Origin: a virus
DNA length: 42,161 bases
Virus record (IMG/VR): IMGVR_UViG_3300027963_000125
Span: 1 to 42,161 of that record
Direction: 5' to 3' (one strand)
This document shows, piece after piece, positions 26,616 to 35,858 of this stretch. The notes below the pieces were generated by a model. It searched no databases. It was given only the letters and a program-made list of their open reading frames with translations, and had not been told where the DNA came from. Position 1 is the stretch's first letter. Every line of letters starts with the position of its first letter. Made by a program: the position numbers and the translations under genes.

Positions 26616-26644
26616 TTAAAAAGGGTGGAGTATTACCTCCACCC
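26616..26644 (-). terminator. Intrinsic terminator/attenuator after the gp32-like gene
   Basis: On the minus strand an 8-bp GC-rich stem (GGGTGGAG with CTCCACCC, 6-nt loop) is followed by TTTTTAATTT. It starts 7 nt after the stop codon at 26652. Downstream genes on the same strand follow at once, so it probably lowers read-through rather than ending the operon. Confidence 0.8.
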
Positions 26645-26651
26645 GTATAAA

Positions 26652-27512
26652 TTAGAATGGTAAATCTGAATCTACTTCAGCGTCTGCTTGTGGGTCAACA
26701 ACCTTTGTAGGTGCAGCCTTTTTGCTACCACCAAAACTTTCTTCAGCCACTGTTGCGTCACCATAAACGTATCCACCTTTTTCAGTGTCCCATTTTGGTG
26801 TCTCACCTCTTGCAATTGCCTCAAGGTATTCAACAGGTTTTTTAGAATAAACATCCAACCAAGTCAACTCATCGTTAATCCATGCATTTGCTTGCTCTTT
26901 TTCTGCGTGAACAGGAGCTTGGTCTTCGTACATAATTGTTGATACACTTGTGTACTCTTTACCTGCAGGTGTTTTAGATTTTGTTAACTCAATGATTAAA
27001 TCACGTCCTGTTGTAGGGTCAGTGATATCACCTTTGTTTCTCCAAATTGGAATGATTTTGTCCAAGATACCATCGTTCTTGTAATTGTGTTTGAATCTCC
27101 AAAACTTTGGTCCGTCTTCTTCACGGTCTCTGTCGATTACTTTTACGATATAGAACTTACGAGACTTATATTGTTTCGCCAATTCTTTATCTGATTCCTT
27201 ACCAGTTGACATCAACTCTTCGTAAACCTCGTTTAAAGGTGAACGCTCGTTGTCATTCTTTCCTGGGTCATAGAACTTCTGCCATTGTCCACCAACTTGA
27301 ATTTCGTGGTACCAAGCTTCTTTAAACGGTGATGAACCGTCTTGAGTAGGAAGGATTCTTACTCTTCTTTGTCCTGATTTCTCTTTATCTCCAAGGATTA
27401 AAGCGAAATACTTTTTCATTCTTTCGTCTTGCGACATTTTACTTTGGGCCCCGCCCGATGCGTTTTGCGATTTCTCATACTGTGCCAATACGGCGTCTAA
27501 TACATTACTCAT
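26652..27512 (-). CDS. Single-stranded DNA-binding protein (gp32-like)
   Basis: A 286-residue protein with the T4 gp32 plan: short N-terminal cooperativity segment with basic/helical residues (1-35), an OB-type core opening with RRVRILPTQ (49-57) and PFKEAWYHE, FYIVKVIDR (120-128), KFWRFKHNY (136-144), and an acidic C-terminal tail. It has no cysteine at all, so the zinc-binding motif of T4 gp32 is absent. The last residues DSDLPF resemble the DDIPF tip of bacterial SSB, the docking site for partner proteins. It would protect single-stranded DNA and organise replication and recombination factors. It is first in the replication cassette, with a promoter-like box 43 nt before its ATG and a terminator right after it, fitting high-level expression. 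Confidence 0.85.
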   Translation of the reverse strand: MSNVLDAVLAQYEKSQNASGGAQSKMSQDERMKKYFALILGDKEKSGQRRVRILPTQDGSSPFKEAWYHEIQVGGQWQKFYDPGKNDNERSPLNEVYEELMSTGKESDKELAKQYKSRKFYIVKVIDRDREEDGPKFWRFKHNYKNDGILDKIIPIWRNKGDITDPTTGRDLIIELTKSKTPAGKEYTSVSTIMYEDQAPVHAEKEQANAWINDELTWLDVYSKKPVEYLEAIARGETPKWDTEKGGYVYGDATVAEESFGGSKKAAPTKVVDPQADAEVDSDLPF

Positions 27513-27555
27513 TTTTTGTAGATTAAATTATTAAAGTTGTTTATTAAATATAACT

Positions 27556-27562
27556 ATAAATA
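27556..27562 (-). promoter_or_regulatory. Candidate promoter box before the gp32-like gene
   Basis: TATTTAT followed by AGTTA on the minus strand, 43 nt before the ATG at 27512 and just after a strong terminator. Position makes a promoter here likely; the exact box is a guess from the motif family. Confidence 0.4.
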
Positions 27563-27572
27563 ACACCTATGT

Positions 27573-27603
27573 CAAATAAAAAAGGTCACCGAAGTGACCT
27601 TTT
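27573..27603 (-). terminator. Strong intrinsic terminator with UUCG loop
   Basis: A perfect 10-bp stem (AAAAGGTCAC with GTGACCTTTT) closes a TTCG tetraloop on the minus strand, giving the very stable C(UUCG)G form, followed by TTATTT. It lies 20 nt after the stop of the Pro-rich gene and separates the structural block from the replication cassette. Confidence 0.9.
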
Positions 27604-27623
27604 CAAATTTTATTTTTAATCAA

Positions 27624-28286
27624 TTATCTTTTAAATTCATTGTCATATGAATCACCACCACCTGGTTGGAATGAATTTTTAACATCATTTACATTCATAT
27701 CAGTAACTTCGTCTGATGTCAAAACATAATCATGTTTTCCTGTTTTTTCCATCTCTTCTTGTTTGTCATCAAAAAATTGTGATAACTTTTGATTGAATGG
27801 ATATGAATCATAAGTTCTTAATTCAAGTTTTTCTTGAGGAGTTTTTTCTCTGTATTTTTCAATCTTATTCTCCAAAGAATTTAACTTGTTCATAATACCA
27901 TCCATTTCAGATAACTTAGCTTCAAGTTTTGAAATGTGACCAAATAAGTTTTCAAAATATTCCTCTTGTTTCTTTTCAATATTTTTTTGTGAATCAACAA
28001 GTTCGGTAATATCTAATTCTTCAGTATCTCCGCCTTTTTCATTTGATTCTCCGTTGTCATCAAGTTTCTCAACGTCAGGGTCGTTTGCAACATCAATAGG
28101 TTGAGCTCCTGCTGGTGGTAATGCACCACCTGGAGGTGGAGGAGGAACCGCACCCGCACCTGGAGGAGGTGGAGGAGGAACCGCACCAGCTGGTGGTGGC
28201 GGTGGTGGAACCTCTTGTTCCGTAATATAGTTATTGATACTTCTGTATCTTTCTATTTCACTTAATATCTTTTTTTCTAAACTCAT
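27624..28286 (-). CDS. Polyproline and coiled-coil protein, probably virion-associated
   Basis: A 220-residue protein. Residues 1-24 are helical; 25-62 are low-complexity Pro/Gly/Ala with runs of five to six prolines (VPPPPPP, AVPPPPPPG); 63-95 are acidic; about 96-150 form a coiled coil (heptad-like stretch around EEYFENLFGHISKLEAKL and MNKLNSLENKIEKY); the tail is Asp/Glu/Gly-rich and ends in EFKR. No enzyme motif, signal peptide or Cys is seen. It follows the 74-residue gene by 4 nt and closes the operon before the strong terminator. Pro-rich linkers with coiled coils occur in phage structural and scaffold-type proteins, but the role here is not known. Confidence 0.65.
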   Translation of the reverse strand: MSLEKKILSEIERYRSINNYITEQEVPPPPPPAGAVPPPPPPGAGAVPPPPPGGALPPAGAQPIDVANDPDVEKLDDNGESNEKGGDTEELDITELVDSQKNIEKKQEEYFENLFGHISKLEAKLSEMDGIMNKLNSLENKIEKYREKTPQEKLELRTYDSYPFNQKLSQFFDDKQEEMEKTGKHDYVLTSDEVTDMNVNDVKNSFQPGGGDSYDNEFKR

Positions 28287-28290
28287 TTTA

Positions 28291-28515
28291 TTATCCGTTT
28301 AATAATTGTTTTATTCCTCTTGATGTTTCAACTCTAACTTTTCTATTGGCAGTTGTTTGATGACCCGCTCTTTCAATAAGACCGTCTCTTTCTCTGATAG
28401 TATAACAATCACCTGTGTCTAAATCACAAACTTGTTTAGTACCATCTCCATTATCTTCTTCAGAATATCTAGTAGATTTTCCAAGATAATTGTCTAATGC
28501 TGATTTAATATTCAT
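28291..28515 (-). CDS. Small protein of unknown function (74 residues)
   Basis: Begins MNIKSALDNYLGKSTR. It is polar, with two cysteines spaced five apart (QVCDLDTGDCYTI) and a basic C-terminal half (ANRKVRVETSRGIKQLL). The KQVCDLDTGDCYTIRERDG part reads like a small beta hairpin. No family is recognised. A TATTTATATA box lies 11 nt before its ATG, so a transcript may begin here and continue through the Pro-rich gene to the terminator at 27573-27603. The tight context supports it being a real gene. Confidence 0.6.
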   Translation of the reverse strand: MNIKSALDNYLGKSTRYSEEDNGDGTKQVCDLDTGDCYTIRERDGLIERAGHQTTANRKVRVETSRGIKQLLNG

Positions 28516-28526
28516 AAAAATCTTTT

Positions 28527-28536
28527 TATATAAATA
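28527..28536 (-). promoter_or_regulatory. Candidate phage promoter motif, variant TATTTATATA
   Basis: Eight of ten bases match TATTTATTAA, ending 11 nt before the ATG at 28515, slightly closer than the 13-14 nt of the full copies. It lies in the 47-nt gap after the 2431-residue gene. Confidence 0.4.
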
Positions 28537-28562
28537 TACTGTTATGTATAAATGTCCTTTGT

Positions 28563-31500
28563 TTAATACTCCGCAAATGTAAAGTTAAATGACTGTGTTA
28601 CTGATTGTGGATATTTTACTCTATCAACTGGTTGAGCGTTTAATGTGAATCGTAATAAAACAGTATCTCTAGCATTTATTGGACTTGTATTAAATGGCGG
28701 TATTGGATAATTGATTAGTAAATTAGCCACATCTTTGTAGGTAACCTTAAACACATTGTTAGTCACTAAATTATCTCTAACAGAAGTTGCGGTTTGAACT
28801 AAAGTCTTTTTAACAACATTATTTTCAACAGTGTTGTTGTAAACTGAAACTTCCATTATTACAGCAGTACTTATTATCGCAGGAGGAGTATTTGGGTTCA
28901 TATAAACAATAAGTTCATCTGTAAGATTTCTAACAACTTTGGTTTCAGTACTAATCATTGTTGGCGCACCTGTTTGTTGTGGTTGTGTATTTGGTGGGGC
29001 TGGTATTGTTTGTGATTGAGTTGAATTTGTTGTTGGTGCGGCAGATGATTGATTTGGTACATTTGGGTTATACGTGAAATCAGTCTTACTTTCTGTTGTA
29101 CCATAAAGTGTTGTTAATTTAATTTTACCTTTAGGTGTTGGTATTGTACTAACATCAATCGTAGGTACTGCAACTCTAACGTTTTTATTGTCAATAATCA
29201 CAATAGTTTTAGTATCCGCGGTTATATTCAAGAATGTAATCTGTTTAGTTGTTTCTAAATCAGTTCCTTTAATAACAATAATTTTACCAGAAGGTCCATC
29301 TATCGGTGAGAATGATGTTATTGTTGGTGGTAAACATTTAACTGTGGTTGTTGTACCAGATGTTGTTCCTGAAGTTATAGTTGTACCTGATGTTGTTCCT
29401 GATGTTGTAGTTGTTCCAGTCGATGTTCCAATTTTTTTCAATCCAACTGATTGTGCAGATTTTTGAGCTTGAACAAAAGATTGTGCTGTTTCATCAAACA
29501 ACGATTTATTTGCATCATAATAAGATTCACTTACATCGCTTCCAGTCCAAAAACATACATAGTATTTTAAAATACCAATATTAATAATTTGAGAAACTCT
29601 TGGTGATAATCTTGAAGACATAAAATCAATAAACGTATTTAAATCTGCAAAGTTGGCAATAGGTACAACAGGTGAGTTCGCCTTTAATGATAAACAACTC
29701 CACTGTTTTTGGAATTTATCTATTGTTGCACCATAGTTGTTATTTAAAGTAATTGTTGCAAAATTATTATTGAATCCGTTGAAATTTCCTTCTTTTGTGT
29801 TTGAATTTTTTTCAAAGGTTCTTACATAACAAATTTCATAGATGATTGTTTGTAAATCAGTATTATTAGGTATTCTCGCTTTAATAGCATCTGCTAACGT
29901 TTGTGGCGTTATTGAAGTCAATGTTGCATCAACTCCTTGATAACTTCTTGATTTATATACATCTAAAACTCCCGCCTCACAACTATTTGGAGCTGCTTTT
30001 TGGTTATTTGCTTTTTGTACCACTTGAGTACTCTTAACATTATCAGTTGTTGCTTTACCACTTGTCTCATCTTTTTTTACCTTTAACAATTCTTCAATCT
30101 TTGTTAACAAGTTTTGATTCATACTTTGTAAGAAGTTATCAATTGCTGGCAAATCAAATACCCCTTGTCTTGTTCCCGTAAATGTTGTTTGGAATTGACC
30201 TGGTGTTATTGAATGTGAAACGTCTTGAATCAAATACGGACCGTTAAACATTGGAACATGTCTCAGGTTAAAGTACATCATTGGTTGAAGCATTGCGTTT
30301 CCTAATGATGTTACCGAACATTTGTAGCTTCTTTGTTTATATAGATTATATAAGCTAACGTTCTGTGTTGCAACGCTTCTTCCTGACGCTTGGTCTACCA
30401 TGTCTAATTGAGCTTGTATCGATTCAGAAGTCGCTTTACCAGCACTTTGGTCAACACTAAAAGAATAAAATATGTTTTGATTTCTAATTCCTATATCAAC
30501 TGTAAATCCAACACATCTATTTGAAACAGACCAATCTTTTTTGTTTTGAACATCTTCAATCAAAGGATTTTCTGACGCTCTTCTCATTTCAAATGCATCA
30601 TCTCTAAATCTAAAATTACCTTTAGGTAAATCCAAATATTGTGATGGTTTTCCAACATAGAAACAAATCATTTTTGGTCCTGAATTTCTATAATCAACAT
30701 TCAAATAAGTTCCCCACATACTATTGGCAAATTCCAAAGAACCTTCAGGTTTTGGTGTTGTAAGTCCGTCTACGTCTTGAACATTGTAAAAGTTAACATA
30801 TGCTGGTAAGTTCATTACCGTAAAGTTGTTTTTAATCAAGAATCCTGAAATGAATGTAAAGACACTCATACTCATATTCAATTTTTCAGGATTTGCCGTA
30901 CTCAACATATTCTTCATTTCAAATATGTCTACTAACAAAACATCACCAATATTTCTAGATGCTCTATCTAAAAACATCATGTCTTCAAACAATGTTTTAG
31001 ATTTAAAGTCTGACCCAGCAATCCATTTGTCATTTAAAGCTTTGAAGACTTCATAGTTCTCAATTTTACTTTGTTCACCACTAATAACTGATTGTATTGC
31101 TTTTTCAGGTAATTGTTGTTGGTTAGGTAATTTTGCTCTAACCCTATCCATAACACCATTCAAAATATTGTTTTGTAAGTCAGTACATTGATTTTGGTAG
31201 TTACTTAATCTTTGTTTAAACTGTGAACTTGTCAATGTAGGTGTCAATAATTTTTGTGTAGCATACATCTTAATAAGTGGTGCCAACAATGTTATATTAT
31301 CTACAGCGAATTCAATATCATTATCAATAAAGAAATCGGTAATATAAGAACCATAGTTAGAATATTTTACGTTATCAATTGTTGAAAATCCAACTTCCAA
31401 TTCTAAAGTTCTCCAAGGTAAAGGATATGTCGATTGTGATTGAGATAAAGTCACAGAACCTGTTTTAGAAGGTAAACTACCCTTAACATATGGTTTAAAC

Positions 31501-34500
31501 TGAATTGGGTCTGTTATGACAGGTGCAGTATTATATGATAAATAAGAATCAAAAATTCTTCTTCTAAAATTAGATGGATTACCATATCTCAAAATAACAT
31601 CATATTGCATGAAAGATTGAATTGTTGTAGTAAAGTCATCAAATTGGCTGTTGATTGAATTTAAAAAATATTCACTTTCTGATTGACTTGCAGTCTTAGC
31701 GGGTATTGTCATTAATTGTTTAAACAAAGATTGGAAGTTTCTATATACCGCATTTGTATTAACTGTTGATGTATAGAAGGTTACTGTCTCTAACCCTGAA
31801 TTTGAATCGGTCATTGCTCGGCTAAAATTAAGAAACTCCGCCTCAAATTTATCTAATATTGGCTTTTCAAAAACAGAGAATATTTCTTCTATTCTTGAAT
31901 ACTCATCTTTATTTAAAAGTTTGAATGGTGATTGAGTATTTCCTGTAACAATTGTATTAACATATGAATATACGTCAGGTTTTACAACTTGGGCATTGTC
32001 AAAATATCCGTAGTTTGGAGCAGACCATAAAAGTCTAACCGAACCATTATATACTTCAGGGTTATTTGTAATTGGTAGTATTGTCAAATTATTTGATGTA
32101 CAAAGTTCTTTTGATTGATTAAATGTAGAACCAAAAGATGGTACCATAAAATATCCATCCCCGCCAGATACCGCATTTGGAACACAAACATTTGAACTTA
32201 CTACTGTATCTTCAATTGTGTCTTTTAATAAAACAGACCATGTTTGAAGTGTTAATGGTTTTATACCTTGGTTAACAGTATAGTTGGATGTTTCAAAATT
32301 ATATAACTTCAAACCATTATTAATACTTGACTGTATTTCTTGGTCTGTATAATTAACATATAAATCATATCCATTATAGAAAACATTAAAGTCATTAATT
32401 ACTTTTGGATAAAACCCAACGTTCATTGTTATTTTATCTGCCTCTTCTTTTTGCAACACCATATTAATTTTCTGTGGGTTGTTGTTGGCTACTGATGGAG
32501 GTATTGTTATTGAATATTCTTGTGTGGTAGAATTTAATTTTGGACTATAGTTTTTGGTATAATCAAAATTCTGCCAAGCTGTTGTTAATATATCAACATT
32601 GGTTTCTTTAAATTTCTTATATCTATGCCAAATTGACCCATACTTCAATATCCAAGCGTAAGGCATTTTATGTATTGCACCATATTTTTTGAAACAAGAT
32701 GAAATATAATCCAAATCACTTTTATCTTGTGATTGATATCTTTCTCTAAGTGAGGCTAATGGTAAAGAATTAATAAAAAGATATGCAGCTTGAACATACG
32801 GATTTTTATTACCTTTCCTCCATTCGTAAACACCATTCAAAATTGCATTAACGAAGTAAGGTGTGTTAAGAATTGATGTTGTTGTTCTAACAGGATAAGT
32901 TGAAATTATGTTTGTCGCTGTCGGTGGCAAATAACTTACATACCCTTCGGTTGGTATGAAATTTTTCGGTTCTCTTGTTTCATAGAAAGCCCTCAAACTT
33001 GTTATTGGATTTATATTGTTTGTAACATTACCTTTAACTGGATTTTCAACATTTAAAAATGAAAAATTAGTTACGGGTCTATTTGTGCTATAGTTGTAAA
33101 CATCTTGGAAATTAGAAATAACATTTCTTGGTTTAAAAACCTGTAAAACATTATTTGTATTATATACCGCATCTCTACCATTTTGAGATGATAATGCCAT
33201 ATTATTCCTAACCCAAGTAGGGTCTGTATACGGAATCGTATCAACTATTAATGGTGTATTGTTAGTACCTTTTACCAAGTTTTCTAAACTTAAACTGTTT
33301 GTTCCTAATTGTGGTATTTTCCCTAAGTCATCTGCATTTAAAACTGTAAATGAATTTTCAGTAATACCTTTCAAATATGGTGTAACATAGAAATCTCTAA
33401 TATAATCTTGATAAGCTCGTCCTGTTCCTGTATTGGATATGTTTTTAAGAAATGTACTATAGTTTGCCGCAGTTAAATCATAATTTTTTAACTTCAGTGA
33501 AAGGTAAGGTGCACTAATATTAACACTTGTAAAAATGTTACTAGATTCTATTTCATAATTCAATCTTAATAACTCATCTATTTGATTTTGTTGTGCCCTA
33601 ATCAATCCACTATAATGTGATGTTATATATTGTCTTTCCCATATCTCATAAAAAAACTTAATCTCTTCTTTGTTTGCATAAGCCAACCCATTAGATGGAA
33701 ACTCAATCGCATTAATATTAAGAATGTTTGTGTTTGCCTCGCTATCTATTGGAGGTTGAACAATAGGAGGATTAAATTTTTGTGTTAATCCTTTCATATA
33801 CTCTTCAACAAACTGAACTTCGGGCCATTTATCATACAAGTATCCTTTTGTTAAATTAACAACTGAAGGGTCACCAATGTACTTGAGTTGGAATCTTCCC
33901 CTTTTGTCTTGTGGTGTCTCAACAAAAAACTGCGGCCAAGGATAGACAGGTATTTGTGCGGTACCAATTCCTTGATTTGCTTGTTCAGCTGATTTAGACA
34001 ATTTCACGTCATCCCTTGTCTCAGGACTTGGAGCCGAAGATGGGTTATCTAATATGGCATTTTTTCTTATTGGGTCGTATTTAACATCCCAAGCATTTGT
34101 ATGAACATCATCTAACAATCTGATAAATCCTTCAGCGGATGCCATGATTACCGCTAACATATTCCTAACGGTTGGCTTAAATCCAATACCTGTTGCCGAG
34201 TCTTCAAGTTTATTTGCTAAGTCTGCAGTTATCTTAGTTTCAAATTCAGATAATTTTTTATTTGCTTGTGTTTCAAGACTAGCAATTTCTTCATCAAATC
34301 TTGAACTCCCTTCAAAAACATAAACTTTTGTTTTCTCATTTTTCAAACTTGTCAATCCTTGTGTTACATCAAACGTTGGTAGAAATAGTTTACCATACCC
34401 TTGAATGACTTTATTAATATCGTCTTGCGTTGGAGATAAAATACCTGTTTGTTGTAATGTTGTTTGTTTCCAATCAATTTCACCGAAGTTCAATTGTATT

Positions 34501-35858
34501 TCAACCCAATCAAATTTAAGTGGATTTGGAATTGGAGCAGTTCCTTTTAAAGTACCTAAGGTTGGATTTTCCGATAATTTTTTATTATTGTCAGTAATAT
34601 ATCCTTCAAGTTGAGCTCTAGCTTTTGACTTGGCGTCAGCATCTAAATTTTCTTTGAATGTATAACAGAATCTACCATTGTTCAAAACTAACGCTTTTGG
34701 GCTCATGTACGTATTAAACCACGAAGTTTGAGACCCTCTTACAATGTTGAAATATGTTTTAACATTTTCTTTATATGTTCTTATGTTTGTTAATGGCTCT
34801 ACATTAACTTTAGGGTAAGAATTAACAATAGATTGTTCAAAGGTTTCCAACTTATTCATTAGCTGAACTAAAGTTAATTCTGGAAAATCAGGTGGTATAA
34901 GCCCTTTTGATTTGTATTCACTATAGACTTCAACAATCTTTTGATATCCTTTTTCCGATACCAAACTTGTTGTTACTTGATTATTACTGTTTGATGCGTT
35001 CGTAGTTTTTTGACTTTCTCCCAATGGTTGTCCACCTGTACTCGAAGCTTTTGTTTGTACATCCGTTGTAGCTTGAGAAACATTGAAGGTTTGACTATAC
35101 ATGTGTGGTACAGCAAACAAGTGACCTAAAGCAATTTCATTTAGAATGTTGAATTTATATCCTTTGAATTTTAATTCTACAGAATAGTTTCCACTATATG
35201 AATTAAATCTAGCATTGAATGTCTCCAAGTTCAATTGATATCTAATTGCCTGTCCATAATAACCTTTTAGTGTTAAATAAAATGGGCAATATGGAAGATT
35301 AAAAAACGCAGAATATGGTGAATTATTTCCAAGTTGGAATAAAGCTTTTCCCTGAACATCTTCTAAGTTGATTGTTACTGTTGGAACAAAAGAAGTACTT
35401 GTTTGTATGTTTATTGAAGTAATACCTAACAATCCATTATCAATTACGTTTGTTTCATCCGCAACACTATTTCTATAATATGGCTTATTTTTACTATCGT
35501 GATTAACAGTTTCTTTGGGTTGGTTTACCGCTTGATACTTTGTTGAGTTTTCTCCTGTCATCTCATCATAGTATCCTGTATCTAAAAAATTGTTTTTGGT
35601 TGGTTTTAAGAAATTGATTTTTGCAACCGAAATTGTTCTAATTCTATCTTCAGGACTACCACCTACGGAAAGTTTTGTTCTTGGGACAACTTCAGCTTCC
35701 AAGTTGGCATACATTACTAAATTTTCCGCATCAACTAATCTTTCAGATATTTTACCAAAGGCATCAATTGTCTTATTTGGGTCAACCACAATAAGATTGT
35801 TGTAGTCAAACTCAACTAAAATGTTACCACTATTGTCTGCCTGTAAATTACCTGCCAT
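28563..35858 (-). CDS. Giant baseplate hub-like protein with IPT/TIG domain
   Basis: A 2431-residue protein. Residues about 130-250 form a beta-rich domain with LKGYYGQAIRYQL and FNARFNSYSGNYSVELKFKG. About 1700-1900 resemble the end of hub proteins of the gp27/gpD kind: LGNAMLQPMMYFNL, FNGPYLIQDVSHSI, then a TTFTGTRQG closing strand. About 1980-2110 form a helical domain with GNFNGFNNNFATITL and ADLNTFIDFMSSRL that may have a lysozyme-like fold (inference). A Thr/Ser/Gly linker (2145-2177) leads to an IPT/TIG domain at 2178-2266 (PTITSFSPIDGPSGKIIVIKG), then a Pro/Gln/Thr linker and a final beta domain. It overlaps the gp53-like gene by 11 nt. The hub call rests on the 1840-1890 pattern and on position; size is far above T4 gp5 or gp27, suggesting fused functions. 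Confidence 0.65.
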   Translation of the reverse strand: MAGNLQADNSGNILVEFDYNNLIVVDPNKTIDAFGKISERLVDAENLVMYANLEAEVVPRTKLSVGGSPEDRIRTISVAKINFLKPTKNNFLDTGYYDEMTGENSTKYQAVNQPKETVNHDSKNKPYYRNSVADETNVIDNGLLGITSINIQTSTSFVPTVTINLEDVQGKALFQLGNNSPYSAFFNLPYCPFYLTLKGYYGQAIRYQLNLETFNARFNSYSGNYSVELKFKGYKFNILNEIALGHLFAVPHMYSQTFNVSQATTDVQTKASSTGGQPLGESQKTTNASNSNNQVTTSLVSEKGYQKIVEVYSEYKSKGLIPPDFPELTLVQLMNKLETFEQSIVNSYPKVNVEPLTNIRTYKENVKTYFNIVRGSQTSWFNTYMSPKALVLNNGRFCYTFKENLDADAKSKARAQLEGYITDNNKKLSENPTLGTLKGTAPIPNPLKFDWVEIQLNFGEIDWKQTTLQQTGILSPTQDDINKVIQGYGKLFLPTFDVTQGLTSLKNEKTKVYVFEGSSRFDEEIASLETQANKKLSEFETKITADLANKLEDSATGIGFKPTVRNMLAVIMASAEGFIRLLDDVHTNAWDVKYDPIRKNAILDNPSSAPSPETRDDVKLSKSAEQANQGIGTAQIPVYPWPQFFVETPQDKRGRFQLKYIGDPSVVNLTKGYLYDKWPEVQFVEEYMKGLTQKFNPPIVQPPIDSEANTNILNINAIEFPSNGLAYANKEEIKFFYEIWERQYITSHYSGLIRAQQNQIDELLRLNYEIESSNIFTSVNISAPYLSLKLKNYDLTAANYSTFLKNISNTGTGRAYQDYIRDFYVTPYLKGITENSFTVLNADDLGKIPQLGTNSLSLENLVKGTNNTPLIVDTIPYTDPTWVRNNMALSSQNGRDAVYNTNNVLQVFKPRNVISNFQDVYNYSTNRPVTNFSFLNVENPVKGNVTNNINPITSLRAFYETREPKNFIPTEGYVSYLPPTATNIISTYPVRTTTSILNTPYFVNAILNGVYEWRKGNKNPYVQAAYLFINSLPLASLRERYQSQDKSDLDYISSCFKKYGAIHKMPYAWILKYGSIWHRYKKFKETNVDILTTAWQNFDYTKNYSPKLNSTTQEYSITIPPSVANNNPQKINMVLQKEEADKITMNVGFYPKVINDFNVFYNGYDLYVNYTDQEIQSSINNGLKLYNFETSNYTVNQGIKPLTLQTWSVLLKDTIEDTVVSSNVCVPNAVSGGDGYFMVPSFGSTFNQSKELCTSNNLTILPITNNPEVYNGSVRLLWSAPNYGYFDNAQVVKPDVYSYVNTIVTGNTQSPFKLLNKDEYSRIEEIFSVFEKPILDKFEAEFLNFSRAMTDSNSGLETVTFYTSTVNTNAVYRNFQSLFKQLMTIPAKTASQSESEYFLNSINSQFDDFTTTIQSFMQYDVILRYGNPSNFRRRIFDSYLSYNTAPVITDPIQFKPYVKGSLPSKTGSVTLSQSQSTYPLPWRTLELEVGFSTIDNVKYSNYGSYITDFFIDNDIEFAVDNITLLAPLIKMYATQKLLTPTLTSSQFKQRLSNYQNQCTDLQNNILNGVMDRVRAKLPNQQQLPEKAIQSVISGEQSKIENYEVFKALNDKWIAGSDFKSKTLFEDMMFLDRASRNIGDVLLVDIFEMKNMLSTANPEKLNMSMSVFTFISGFLIKNNFTVMNLPAYVNFYNVQDVDGLTTPKPEGSLEFANSMWGTYLNVDYRNSGPKMICFYVGKPSQYLDLPKGNFRFRDDAFEMRRASENPLIEDVQNKKDWSVSNRCVGFTVDIGIRNQNIFYSFSVDQSAGKATSESIQAQLDMVDQASGRSVATQNVSLYNLYKQRSYKCSVTSLGNAMLQPMMYFNLRHVPMFNGPYLIQDVSHSITPGQFQTTFTGTRQGVFDLPAIDNFLQSMNQNLLTKIEELLKVKKDETSGKATTDNVKSTQVVQKANNQKAAPNSCEAGVLDVYKSRSYQGVDATLTSITPQTLADAIKARIPNNTDLQTIIYEICYVRTFEKNSNTKEGNFNGFNNNFATITLNNNYGATIDKFQKQWSCLSLKANSPVVPIANFADLNTFIDFMSSRLSPRVSQIINIGILKYYVCFWTGSDVSESYYDANKSLFDETAQSFVQAQKSAQSVGLKKIGTSTGTTTTSGTTSGTTITSGTTSGTTTTVKCLPPTITSFSPIDGPSGKIIVIKGTDLETTKQITFLNITADTKTIVIIDNKNVRVAVPTIDVSTIPTPKGKIKLTTLYGTTESKTDFTYNPNVPNQSSAAPTTNSTQSQTIPAPPNTQPQQTGAPTMISTETKVVRNLTDELIVYMNPNTPPAIISTAVIMEVSVYNNTVENNVVKKTLVQTATSVRDNLVTNNVFKVTYKDVANLLINYPIPPFNTSPINARDTVLLRFTLNAQPVDRVKYPQSVTQSFNFTFAEY

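Noticed and set aside
29188-29466. Plus-strand Val-rich frame
   Set aside because: It is the antisense of the Thr/Gly linker and IPT/TIG part of the hub-like gene.
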